50,978 bases of DNA, from contig CAWUIK010000010.1 of assembly GCA_963922585.1 (NCBI GenBank), positions 1 to 50,978 on the forward strand. Direction: 5' to 3'. The number at the start of each line of letters is the position of its first letter. Position 1 is the first letter of the stretch. A program made the position numbers and the translations under genes. This stretch comes from Parvicella sp963922585. GTDB taxonomy: Bacteria > Bacteroidota > Bacteroidia > Flavobacteriales_D > Parvicellaceae. The notes beneath the pieces are model-generated. The model searched no databases and had not been told where the DNA came from. It worked only from the letters and a program-made list of their open reading frames with translations. Of the stretch, positions 41,401 to 50,200 are shown piece by piece.

Positions 41401-43487
41401 GGCTTTCACTTAACACTACCACTGGCGAAATTGATTTAAGTGCTAGTTCACTAGGTGTTTATACTGTAAAATATCTAACAAATGGGATTTGTCCTGATTC
41501 AAGTTCTGTACCCATAGAGATTGGAAGTTTAGATGACGCATCGTATAGTTACTCAAAAAATGACTTTTGCATCACAGAAAATGATCCTTCACCAATAATT
41601 ACTGGTCTCACTGGAGGGCTTTTTACATCTTCTCCTTCTGGGTTATCCATAAATATATTAACAGGAAAAATAGACATTAGTGCAAGTGTGGTAAATTCCT
41701 ATACTGTAACCTACACCACGTCTGGTGATTGTCCAAATACTCATGTTCAGAATATCAATATAAATAATTTAGATGATGCAAATTTCAACTATGCAACCTC
41801 TGATTTTTGTATTAATGGTACGAATCCGCAACCTACTATTTCTGGACTTTCAGGTGGTACTTTTTCGGGTTCTTTAGGTTTAGATTTGAATGTTTTAAAC
41901 GGAGAAATTTCTTTGGCTTCAAGTGTTCCCAACAATTATTCAGTTACTTACACAACTAATGGAATTTGTACTAACTCTAGTACTCAGAATATTTCGGTTA
42001 ATGATTTAGATGATGCAAATTTCAATTATGGAGCAGGAAGTTTTTGCGCTTCTGATGCTAATCCATATCCATTCGTTTTGGGATTCCCTAACGGAACTTA
42101 TTCAAGTTCGCCAGGAGGTTTGATTTTAGATCCTAATACCGGAGAAATTGATGTTGTAAATAGTTTAGTTAATTCTTATACAATTACATATACTACCTCA
42201 GGTCTATGTCCTAATTCGAGTAATAGTACATTAAATATAATTGATTTCGATGATGCAACTTTTGCATATTCATCAAATAGTTATTGTGTATCTAATAATG
42301 ATCCAACACCAAATATCACAGGTGTTACTGGAGGAATGTTTTCAAGCAATCCTTCTGGACTTTCTTTTAATTCAATCACTGGAGAAATAGACCTCTCTAA
42401 TTCATTGTTAGGAACATACACTATAGATTATACTACATCTGGAAATTGTCAAAATACATTTTCGCAAACAATCACAATTACAGACGTTGATGATGCAAGT
42501 TTTAGTTACGGAGCATTAAATTTATGTGAATTAGATGCCGACCCTACACCAATCATAAGTGGAGTATCTGGAGGTATATTTTCATCTACCCCAAATGGAT
42601 TAGTTATCAATTCTTCCTCAGGTGAAATTGATATTGATGCTAGCACAGCAGGTAATTATTCAATTGTTTATAATACCAATTCTTCTTGTCCGACATCAAG
42701 TTCAAGAGTTTTCAACTTATTACCAACTCCAATTACTAACCAAATTGTGAATGCTTGCGACAGTATTAATATTAATGGAAATTACTATTCATCAAGCCAA
42801 ATGATTGCGGACACATTGTTAGGATATTTATGCGACAGTATTGTTAATACAGATTTGACAGTAAATTATTCAACATTTGCAACAGATGTTCAATCTGCAT
42901 GGTGCTCATATGTTTGGCTCGATAGTATCGAATATACAGAAAGTCACAATAGTGCTACATTTGTTTTAACAAATTCTCAAGGTTGTGATTCATTAGTTCA
43001 ATTAGACTTGACAATTTCAAGTGTAGATGTATCTGTAACGAGTACAGGAACAAGTTTTATTGCTAATTCAAGTACGGCTTCTTATCAATGGTTAGATTGT
43101 AGCATAGGATTTACTCACTTAATAGATGAAACAAATCAGACATTTGTTCCTACTTTAAATGGAAGTTTTGCTGTAATAGTAACAGAAAATTCATGTTCTG
43201 ATACCTCAGCGTGTTTTGATATTTTCAATGTAGGAATAGATAATTCATTTAAATCAAATTTTGAGATTTTTCCTAATCCATTTAATGGTGAATTATTTAT
43301 ACAATCTTATGAATTTTTGGATTACGATTATGCTATTTATAATATAGAAGGAAAAGTAATTTTAAATGAAGAGGTCGTAAATAGTGGGTACAAGAGTATT
43401 AAACTAGAAACTTTAGAAAATGGCATTTACTTTCTAAGAATTATTGCTGATCATAAAACCGCTTTATTTAAAATTATAAAGCAATAA
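38421..43487 (+). CDS. Giant surface protein with fifteen ~80-aa repeats and T9SS type A sorting domain
   Basis: The preferred start is ATG 38421, giving 1688 residues. The frame is open from ATG 38373 inside the preceding gene, but the signal peptide (FLMSILLVISLFSKKGYSQ) fits the later start. A PPC-like domain lies near 33-150. From 39147 to about 42720 fifteen consecutive repeats of about 80 residues occur: A-S-F-x-Y-x-x-x-x-[FY]-C, then DPxPTIxGLxGGxF, a GLSINxxTGEIDLSAS centre, and YTVTYTTxGxCPNSS, ending in LDD. Each repeat has two conserved cysteines that may form a disulphide. The C-terminal ~75 residues are a type A T9SS sorting domain (IFPNPFNGELF, IYNIEGKV, NGIYFLRI). It closes the operon and likely forms a long adhesin stalk. 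Confidence 0.9.
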   Translation: MKNIKIVHNFPSKFLMSILLVISLFSKKGYSQCALGTAGSTFNTSTLVDDVQSNITTTLNAGDYVTLTNVVAGKAYRLNSCSDPGNTSLTLFNSAFTAIEFSTADCGNDGDITFVAQSSGTYYIQLNVGGGCGTDALNHTIKATRFGCANPDAANISIVQNVTCFGDTAAILNFSGNLNDAQYWMVYKDSCGGELLDTVFTLPYTFVPLLGTRKYFVRGEGGCVNSSAISCDSIELTTISNSANFFYDETNYCNLSADPTPIIGGNPGGTFSATPTGISLNATTGEIDLSVSTPNTYKIKYTTTGTCSTTDSVDIQINGLDNVAFSYGGTTFCKSSNSVSPTISGVNGGAFSATPAGLSINASNGGINLTLSTVGTYTVTYTTSGPCGNSSNVTVTVSEADVASITYPLSSYCTSSVDPTPTITGLTGGTFSASSSVVLNSGTGVIDLSASNPGFYNITYTTAGSCPISTLYSVSINGPDNANYNYGTTTFCTSASDPVPSVFTSGSFSATPTGLSINASNGTIDVSASSIGTYSLTYTTSGTCPNTSNQSITISGLDNASFSYATSSFCPSGSDPVPTIAGLTGGTFTFSPFGMSINSSTGSIDLSATIPKTYSVIYTTNGSCPNSASQTIVLNPSDNADFNYSNFNYCVSSSDQTPTINGLPGGTFTATPTGLNINLSTGFVDISASAIGNYTVTYTTNGTCPASFNRNFSISSFDDASFSYSNASFCAFETNSSPTIAGALGGTFSSSPVGLSMSPTTGFINTGSSNEGIYTVTYTTNGDCINSSNQTVEIKQLDEASFFYDQVEYCDFENDPVPNNQGFPTGTYTATPTGLSLNPSTGLIDLSASNPDIYTITFLTNGSCPNSISQALIVLPSSDASFSYSKTNYCKLEFNPVPTITGLSGGSFSSFPSGLVIDNFTGEINLNTSLEGAYNVVYSVGGDCPISDTIVVSINDYDDASFTYGSTNFCNLASDPTPTISGVSGGIFSASPTGLSLNTTTGEIDLSASSLGVYTVKYLTNGICPDSSSVPIEIGSLDDASYSYSKNDFCITENDPSPIITGLTGGLFTSSPSGLSINILTGKIDISASVVNSYTVTYTTSGDCPNTHVQNININNLDDANFNYATSDFCINGTNPQPTISGLSGGTFSGSLGLDLNVLNGEISLASSVPNNYSVTYTTNGICTNSSTQNISVNDLDDANFNYGAGSFCASDANPYPFVLGFPNGTYSSSPGGLILDPNTGEIDVVNSLVNSYTITYTTSGLCPNSSNSTLNIIDFDDATFAYSSNSYCVSNNDPTPNITGVTGGMFSSNPSGLSFNSITGEIDLSNSLLGTYTIDYTTSGNCQNTFSQTITITDVDDASFSYGALNLCELDADPTPIISGVSGGIFSSTPNGLVINSSSGEIDIDASTAGNYSIVYNTNSSCPTSSSRVFNLLPTPITNQIVNACDSININGNYYSSSQMIADTLLGYLCDSIVNTDLTVNYSTFATDVQSAWCSYVWLDSIEYTESHNSATFVLTNSQGCDSLVQLDLTISSVDVSVTSTGTSFIANSSTASYQWLDCSIGFTHLIDETNQTFVPTLNGSFAVIVTENSCSDTSACFDIFNVGIDNSFKSNFEIFPNPFNGELFIQSYEFLDYDYAIYNIEGKVILNEEVVNSGYKSIKLETLENGIYFLRIIADHKTALFKIIKQ
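39147..42720 (+). repeat. Fifteen tandem ~240-bp coding repeats
   Basis: In-frame protein repeats of 78-80 residues are visible. The first begins at ANFFYDETNYC and the last at ASFSYGALNLC. The DNA copies have diverged, while the Cys, Gly-Gly, GEIDLSAS and YTTxGxCP positions are kept. The array is therefore old and under selection for protein shape rather than recently expanded. Confidence 0.9.
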
Positions 43488-43531
43488 TTAGATCAAATTT
43501 CCATTTTTATTTAAAAAAACTTTAATATACA

Positions 43532-43566
43532 TTGGCGAGCAATAACTAAGTAATTTCTTACGTTTG
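43532..43566 (+). promoter_or_regulatory. Putative promoter for porX-like gene
   Basis: TACGTTTG at 43559-43566 is an exact TAnnTTTG match. The nearest TTG is at 43532-43534, a 24-bp spacer, longer than the 20 bp of the other promoters. Transcription would start near 43573, about 23 bp before the ATG, which makes the gene independent of the long upstream operon. Confidence 0.4.
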
Positions 43567-43595
43567 TTTTATTAATAAAGTAAATTCTAGAAGTT

Positions 43596-45134
43596 ATGGC
43601 AAAAATTCTTTGGGCAGATGATGAAATCGATATGTTGAAACCACATATCATCTTTTTGGAAGGAAAGGGTAATCAAGTGATAACTGTGAAAAGCGGAAAT
43701 GAAGCACTTGAATCTATTGAAAAAGAAGATTTTGATATTATTTTCTTAGATGAAAATATGCCAGGTCTTACTGGCCTAGAAACCCTTGAAAGAATGAAAA
43801 CTTCTTTGCAATATACGCCCATTGTTATGATTACCAAAAGCGAAGAAGAGTCCATAATGGAAGAAGCTATTGGTGGTAGAATTGCTGATTATTTAATTAA
43901 ACCAGTAAATCCCAATCAAATATTATTGGCAATAAAAAAAAATCTAGAGGGTAAGCGTTTAGTGAATGAAAAAACCAATTCCAACTATCAGCAAGAGTTT
44001 AGAAAATTGTCTATGGATATGCAAGATAGATTGGATGAAAGCGGGTGGATAGAAATATACGATAGATTGGTTTATTGGGAGTTGGAATTAGATAAAAGCA
44101 ACGATTCTGGAATGCAAGAAATTCTTAAAATGCAAAAATCTGAAGCCAATAGTTTGTTTTGCAAATTTGTAGAGAAGAACTATTTCAGTTGGTTATCTCA
44201 TGGTGATGGTCCTTTGATGTCACATACGATTCTACAAAAAGAGGTGTTTCCCAAATTAAATGAGAAACCTACATTTTTGGTGGTTATTGACAATTTGAGA
44301 TTAGATCAATGGAAGTTGTTATCTAATATACTTCAAGAAAATTTTAAAATAGAAAAGGAAGAAAGTTTTTATGCTATTTTACCTACAGCTACTCAATATG
44401 CTCGAAATGCACTTTTTGCAGGATTGATGCCTTCTGAAATAGCTAAAAAATTCCCTACTAAATGGAAAAATGATGAAGACGAAGGTGGTAAAAACCTTTT
44501 TGAAGAAGATTTCTTGGCAGATAATTTAAGAAGGGCAGGATTTAATGGCAAGTTTACCTACAATAAAATTACCAACTTAAATGCAGGAAAAAAACTTGTA
44601 GAAAATTTCAATAATTTACTCAATAATGAATTCAATGCCATTGTCTATAATTTTGTGGATATGCTTTCACATGCCAGAACAGATATGGAGGTTATTCGTG
44701 AGTTAGCGGATGATGATGCTGCTTATCGTTCGCTTACCATCAGTTGGTTTGAACATTCACCGCTGTACGATTTATTCAAGTTGATGGCAAAAAACGGTTG
44801 TGATGTAATTGTGACTACGGATCATGGTACCATAAAATGTGATGAACCTAGTAAGATTGTAGGTGATAAGAATACTAACACTAATTTAAGATACAAGCAA
44901 GGTAGGAACTTGGATTATAAAGATAAAGATGTTTTTGTAGTGAAGAATCCTGCCGATGCCTATTTACCAAAATCTAATTTGAGTTCATCATATGTTTTTG
45001 CTAAGGAAGCAAAGTTTTTTGTATATCCTAATAATTACAATCATTACATGAATTACTACAAAAATACATTCCAACATGGTGGAATTTCTCTAGAGGAAAT
45101 GATTGTACCAATAGCCTTTTTAAAAGCGAAATAA
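43596..45134 (+). CDS. porX: PorX-type response regulator with PglZ/alkaline-phosphatase-like domain
   Basis: This 512-residue protein is cytoplasmic. The receiver domain (about 1-120) begins AKILWADDEID, has phospho-acceptor Asp52 (FLDENMPGL) and the conserved Lys near 103. The remainder is a PglZ-type alkaline-phosphatase-superfamily domain. Metal and active-site parts are VVIDNLRLDQW (about residue 229), ATQYARNA (Thr near 265) and VTTDHGT (about 406). This fusion is characteristic of PorX, which in Porphyromonas regulates T9SS genes with the kinase PorY and has a phosphodiesterase activity. No porY lies in the window. It sits 108 bp after the surface operon whose products need T9SS, and its stop is 19 bp from the convergent CstB-like gene. 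Confidence 0.9.
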   Translation: MAKILWADDEIDMLKPHIIFLEGKGNQVITVKSGNEALESIEKEDFDIIFLDENMPGLTGLETLERMKTSLQYTPIVMITKSEEESIMEEAIGGRIADYLIKPVNPNQILLAIKKNLEGKRLVNEKTNSNYQQEFRKLSMDMQDRLDESGWIEIYDRLVYWELELDKSNDSGMQEILKMQKSEANSLFCKFVEKNYFSWLSHGDGPLMSHTILQKEVFPKLNEKPTFLVVIDNLRLDQWKLLSNILQENFKIEKEESFYAILPTATQYARNALFAGLMPSEIAKKFPTKWKNDEDEGGKNLFEEDFLADNLRRAGFNGKFTYNKITNLNAGKKLVENFNNLLNNEFNAIVYNFVDMLSHARTDMEVIRELADDDAAYRSLTISWFEHSPLYDLFKLMAKNGCDVIVTTDHGTIKCDEPSKIVGDKNTNTNLRYKQGRNLDYKDKDVFVVKNPADAYLPKSNLSSSYVFAKEAKFFVYPNNYNHYMNYYKNTFQHGGISLEEMIVPIAFLKAK

Positions 45135-45153
45135 AACTCTCAGGTTTATAAAA

Positions 45154-46566
45154 CTATCTTAAAGTACTAGGACAAACACCTTCTGTCATTTCAAGTCCAA
45201 GGTTTTTGATAGCACCAAAACCTCCTTTTACATCTAACATATTGTGAATACCTCTGCTTTTGAGAATCGAAGATGCAATTACAGAACGATAACCTCCAGC
45301 ACAATGTATAAAGAATTTTCCTTCTGATGGAAATGAGGCTAAATAATCATTGAGATAATCCAATGGTGCAAAATGAGCTTCGCTTAATCTAGAACTGTTA
45401 AATTCTCCATCTTTTCTAACGTCAAAAACAGGCAGTTTTTCGGATGCTAATCTTGATTTGAATTCCTCAGCACTAATTGATTCAATGGTATCAATTTCTT
45501 TACCTGAATTTTTCCAAGACTCAAAACCTCCTTTCAAAAACCCTATAGTACCATCAAAACCTACTCTTGATAATCGGGTAATTACTTCGCTTTCTCTTCC
45601 TTCAGGAGCTACTAATAATATGGGTTGTTTAACGTCTTTAATCAAAGCGCCAACCCATGGAGCAAAACCTCCATCAATTCCAATGAAAATAGATCTTGGA
45701 ATATGTCCTTTTACAAAATCATCTTGATGTCTTACGTCTAAAACAATTGCACCAGTTTCATTGGCTGCTGCTTCAAAAGCTTCTGGAGATAACGCTGTTT
45801 CTCCTCTTTCTAAAACATCGTCAATACTCTCATATCCTTCCTTGTTCATTTTAACATTGAGTGGGAAGTAAGCAGGAGGAGGCAATAAACCATCCGTAAC
45901 TTCTTTGATGAATTCTTCTTTGGTCATGTCTGCTCTCAAAGCATAGTTGATTCTTTTTTGTTCTCCAATAGAACCCACTGTCTCTTTACTCATGTTTTTA
46001 CCACAAGCACTTCCTGCACCATGCCCAGGATACACTATGGTGTCATCCGGTAAGGTCATGATTTTATTTCTCAAACTTTCGTAAAGAATTCCTGCTAAAT
46101 CTTCTTGCGTCATGCTTGCAGCTTTTTGTGCCAAATCTGGTCTTCCTACATCTCCCAAGAATAAGGTGTCGCCACTAAAAATAGCGTGTTCTTTTTCGTT
46201 TTCGTCTAGCAATAAGTAAGTCGTACTTTCCATTGTGTGTCCAGGAGTATGCAGAACTTTAATGGAAACATTTCCTAATTTAAACACTTGATTATCTTCT
46301 GCAATAAGTGCATCGAAATTAGGGTTTGCAGTAGGTCCATATATAATGGTTGCACCTGTTTTTTCGGCAAGTGTTACGTGTCCACTTACGAAATCTGCAT
46401 GAAAATGTGTTTCTAAAATGTATTTTATGGTAGCATTATGTTTTTCAGCCCAATCGATGTATTGTTGTACTTCTCTAAGCGGGTCGATAATAGCAACTTC
46501 TCCATTACTTTCGATAATGTATGCTCCTTGAGCTAAACATCCTGTATATATTTGTTCAATTTTCAT
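45154..46566 (-). CDS. MBL-fold persulfide dioxygenase with two rhodanese domains (CstB-like)
   Basis: This 470-residue cytoplasmic enzyme has an N-terminal metallo-beta-lactamase-fold persulfide dioxygenase (about 1-240). The metal-site residues are H54-x-H56-x-D58 (THFHADFVSGH), His110 (HTPGH), Asp133 (SGDTLFLGD) and His182 (YPGHG). Two rhodanese domains follow. The first (about 255-350) is a pseudo-rhodanese, since the Cys position is Ala320 (VAPEGRESE). The second (about 362-460) keeps the active Cys422 (HCAGGYRS). This order of dioxygenase, dead rhodanese and live rhodanese is that of staphylococcal CstB, which turns persulfides and sulfide into thiosulfate. A Crp/Fnr regulator gene lies 80 bp upstream on the same strand. 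Confidence 0.9.
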   Translation of the reverse strand: MKIEQIYTGCLAQGAYIIESNGEVAIIDPLREVQQYIDWAEKHNATIKYILETHFHADFVSGHVTLAEKTGATIIYGPTANPNFDALIAEDNQVFKLGNVSIKVLHTPGHTMESTTYLLLDENEKEHAIFSGDTLFLGDVGRPDLAQKAASMTQEDLAGILYESLRNKIMTLPDDTIVYPGHGAGSACGKNMSKETVGSIGEQKRINYALRADMTKEEFIKEVTDGLLPPPAYFPLNVKMNKEGYESIDDVLERGETALSPEAFEAAANETGAIVLDVRHQDDFVKGHIPRSIFIGIDGGFAPWVGALIKDVKQPILLVAPEGRESEVITRLSRVGFDGTIGFLKGGFESWKNSGKEIDTIESISAEEFKSRLASEKLPVFDVRKDGEFNSSRLSEAHFAPLDYLNDYLASFPSEGKFFIHCAGGYRSVIASSILKSRGIHNMLDVKGGFGAIKNLGLEMTEGVCPSTLR

Positions 46567-46589
46567 TTTGAGTAATTTTAAATTTTTGA

Positions 46590-46633
46590 CAAAGGTAATT
46601 AGTTTACTTCTTTCAAACAGTTACCAATGTTAC
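46590..46633 (-). promoter_or_regulatory. Putative promoter and operator of the CstB-like gene
   Basis: On the minus strand TACCTTTG (46590-46597) is an exact -7 match, and TTTG (46614-46617) lies 16 bp upstream of it, a short spacer. Further out, two GTAAC half-sites, seen as GTTAC at 46620-46624 and 46629-46633 on the plus strand, repeat with a 9-bp step in the same orientation. They may bind the adjacent Crp/Fnr protein. This is a by-eye proposal. Confidence 0.35.
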
Positions 46634-46646
46634 AAAGTCTTTTTTA

Positions 46647-47279
46647 TTACAAATTAATCACATCAATCGCGTTTCTATGAAGTACCACATCTCCTGAATT
46701 TTCTAGTTTTTTTAGTAATCTAGAAATAACCACTCTCGAAGTATGAAGATCTTTTGCTATTTCTTCATGTGTAGTGTGAATGGTAGCATTGTGATTAATT
46801 TTTGTTTTGTCTTGTAAATAGTTCAACAAACGTTCGTCCATATTGAGAAATGCTATGTTATCAACTGTTTGTAACACTTCTTGCAATCTCGCTTGAAAAG
46901 AATTCATAATAAAACTCCTCCAAGATTTATATTTCACCAACCATTCATCCATTTTTGATACAGGTACCATAATCATTCTTACTGGCGTCTCGGCAGTAGC
47001 TTTTATTTCACTTTTAGAATTACTCATACAGCAATTCAATGACATAGCACAGGTATCACCAGATTCAATAAAATATAACAACAATTCATCTCCTTTATCA
47101 TCTACTCTCGAAACTTTTATGGCACCTTCTAGTAGCAATGGCATAGATTTGATATAGGCTCCTGGTTCTATGATGGTATCATTGGTGTCAATACTTTTTA
47201 ATACTCCGAATTCACTGATTTCTTCAAGTAAATCTTCTTCCAGTAAAAATCCAAAATGTTCTTTGATTTCTTCAAACAT
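46647..47279 (-). CDS. Crp/Fnr-family transcriptional regulator
   Basis: This 210-residue regulator has an N-terminal cyclic-nucleotide-binding-like beta-roll (about 20-115), a dimer helix (about 118-145) and a C-terminal winged helix-turn-helix (about 148-205; THEEIAKDLHTSRVVISRLLKKLE). It lacks the N-terminal Fe-S cysteines of FNR. Instead it has Cys77 and the pair Cys83-Cys84 in the effector domain (DTCAMSLNCCMS), a possible thiol sensor. It sits between the CstB-like gene (80 bp downstream) and the sortilin/BNR gene (13 bp upstream). Control of persulfide removal in response to reactive sulfur is a sensible inference. Confidence 0.9.
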   Translation of the reverse strand: MFEEIKEHFGFLLEEDLLEEISEFGVLKSIDTNDTIIEPGAYIKSMPLLLEGAIKVSRVDDKGDELLLYFIESGDTCAMSLNCCMSNSKSEIKATAETPVRMIMVPVSKMDEWLVKYKSWRSFIMNSFQARLQEVLQTVDNIAFLNMDERLLNYLQDKTKINHNATIHTTHEEIAKDLHTSRVVISRLLKKLENSGDVVLHRNAIDVINL

Positions 47280-47292
47280 GTTTCCTTAAAAA

Positions 47293-50200
47293 TTATTCCA
47301 TTTTCCAGTCAGGAATATTAAATCTTCCTGGTGTATATGGTGTTTCTAGTTGGTCTAATTGATTCTCAATGTTTTTAATTTGATTATCGGTTTCTTTTAT
47401 TTGTACCAAAACTTTCTCCAATCTAGTACCTGCATCTTGATACAAATCTTTGTTGGTTTGTGTAATAGCAGTTCTAGCATTCCACATGTTCCATACAATG
47501 GTGCCAACATTTTCCGAAATACTATTGGGTGCTTCAAATTCTCTAGATGTTAAAGTAGCATCTCCATACATTTCTGTACTTACTTTATTTATGCTTTCTT
47601 TGATAGATTTTAGTTGAGTAACGAGTTCCAGATTAACTTGAGGAGCAACTTGAATAGTTTTCTCAATGAATTTTACTCTTTCTTGCATATCTGCTAAATA
47701 CTTTTGAACCCCTCCAGAAGCTTTTCTTAATTTTTCTACTTTTTGAGCAAAACTCAAAATTTCATTTTTATTAGCAATCGGAATGGCATATTCTTCCAAC
47801 CATTTGCATTCGAATGAAGTAGGAGCAACCAATTCAGTTACTTCATCATCAAATATTTTGTGAACTGCCACATAATAAGTGCCAGGCAAAGCCAAGGGTC
47901 CTTCAGTTTTGCTGCTATATCTTCCTAGTTTTTTCTCATTGAGTTGAATAGGAGTTTGAGGTGTGTATCTAAAATCCCAAACAGTTCTGTTGATGCCATA
48001 TTTCAAATCCGTTTTGATTTTTCTAATTGGATTTTTCTCACTGTCAAATATGGTGTATACCAAATAGGGTTTTTCTTGTAAATCTTCTTTTTTTAATGCT
48101 TCGTAATTAGGATAAACAACATCTTTTCCATCTTTTATCAATTTCCCTTCTATTTCTTGTCTAAGTTCTTTAGCTGTTTTGGTGGTGTCGTTGATCAAAA
48201 CCGTAAATACACTTCCTACTTCTGGATTAGGAGCAATGTATAGATTCGAACCTTGAGATGCTTTACCTCTTCCTCCCAATGGATTTGCTTCTATATACAT
48301 CAACCCATCCTTAATAGGGAATAAATGTGCTTTGGCTTGCATCATGTCTTCTTTGAAGTGTCTCAAAGGTGAATAATCATCCAAAATATAAAAACCTCTT
48401 CCAAATGATGCCAAAACCAAATCGTTTTCTCTTTCTTGGATTTCGATATCTCTCACCGCTATAGTTGGAATTCCTGATTTTAGTTGAATCCAGTTTTTTC
48501 CGCTATTGATGCTAAAAAACACTCCAAATTCTGTTCCTGCAAAAAGTAAGTTGGGATTGATATGATCTTCAGCAATATCATAAACTGAACCTCTTTCGGG
48601 TAAGTCATTTTGAATAGCCGTCCAAGTTTTTCCTTTGTCACTACTTTTGAGAATATAAGGTTTAAAATCTCCGTTTTTGTGATTGTTGAATACAGCATAA
48701 ACCACATTAGCATCATGTTTAGAAGTTACAATCGCATTTACATAAGTGTTTGCCGGAATTCCAGTAAACGAACTGATTTTTCTCCAATTTTTACCATTAT
48801 CTTCAGTTACTTGAATTAACCCGTCATCTGTTCCAACATAGACCAACCCTTCTTGTTTGGGTGATTCATCCAATGCAACGATATTTCCATAAATGGTAGT
48901 AGATTGATTTTTCATCACCGCATCTACACTTTGCACACGTCCCATAACGGGTATTTTGTTTCTATCCAACTGCTGAGTCAAGTCACCACTGATCTGCTCC
49001 CAAGTATTTCCTCTATCATCACTTTTGAAAAGAACGTTTGCAGCAAAATATAGTCTTTTGTTGTTGTGAGGAGATATCAACAAAGGAGCATCCCAATTCC
49101 ATCTTAATGCAGGTGCTCCACTTTTTGCCTGTGGTTTGATTCCCACACTTTCTCCATTCGTTTTGTCGTATCTTACCAAATACCCATACTGTGATTGTGC
49201 ATAGACGATATTCGGATCTTTGGGATCGATAGCGCTTTCAAATCCATCACCACCATTGGTGATAAACCAATCGGAATTCATAATACCATGATTGTTGATG
49301 GTTCTTGAAGGGCCACCCATACTATTGTTGTCTTGCGTTCCGCCATATACATTATAAAAAGGCAAGTCGTTGTCCACAGCCACTTTGTAAAATTGTATTA
49401 TCGGCAGATTACTTTTATAGTTCCAAGTTTTTGCGTGGTCATAAGTTTCATAAATTCCACCATCACAACCCACCATAAAATGATTGGTGTTGTTCGGGTT
49501 AATCCAAATACAATGATTATCAACATGTTTGTCGTCCTCTCCAGTCATTACAATGGTTTTTCCACCATCAGAAGTATGTCTAAGCCAAGTATCCATGATA
49601 AAAACTTTGTCTTTATCTTTTGGGTCAGCGATAATTTCTTGATAATAATTGCCACTGGTTTTGAATTTATTCATTTTTTCCCACGAAGCACCTCTGTTGG
49701 TAGATTTGAAAAATCCTCCAGAATCTCCTTCTCCTTCCACGATAGCATAAATGTAGTTTCTGTCCACAGGTGAAATGGTCATTCCAATTCGTCCCATTTT
49801 GGCAGGCAAACCTTTGTTGATGGTTTTCCATGTTTTTCCACCATCTTCACTTTTGTGAATACCACATCCTGGCCCTCCACTCACATAGGTAAATACATGT
49901 CTTCTTCTTTGATGAGCCGTTGCATAGATTACATTAGCATTTTCTGGATCAAAATGAATTTCATTGATTCCAGTATGTTCATCGATTTCCAAAATCAAAT
50001 TCCAAGTATCACCACCATCTGTAGTTTGGTACAAACCTCTCTCACCACCGGCAGACCAAAGCGGACCATAAGCAGCAACATAAACGATATTTGAGTTTTC
50101 TGGATGAACTTTGATCATTCCGATATGTTCGGAGTTTTTAAGACCAACATTTTTCCAAGATTTTCCACCATCCAAAGATTGGTAGACTCCATCTCCATAG

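Noticed and set aside
49333..49773. 146-codon plus-strand ORF opposite the sortilin-like gene
   Set aside because: It is the antisense shadow of strongly patterned BNR repeats and has no recognisable domain or start context. Other antisense frames at 47359, 48610, 49855 and 50104 are the same.
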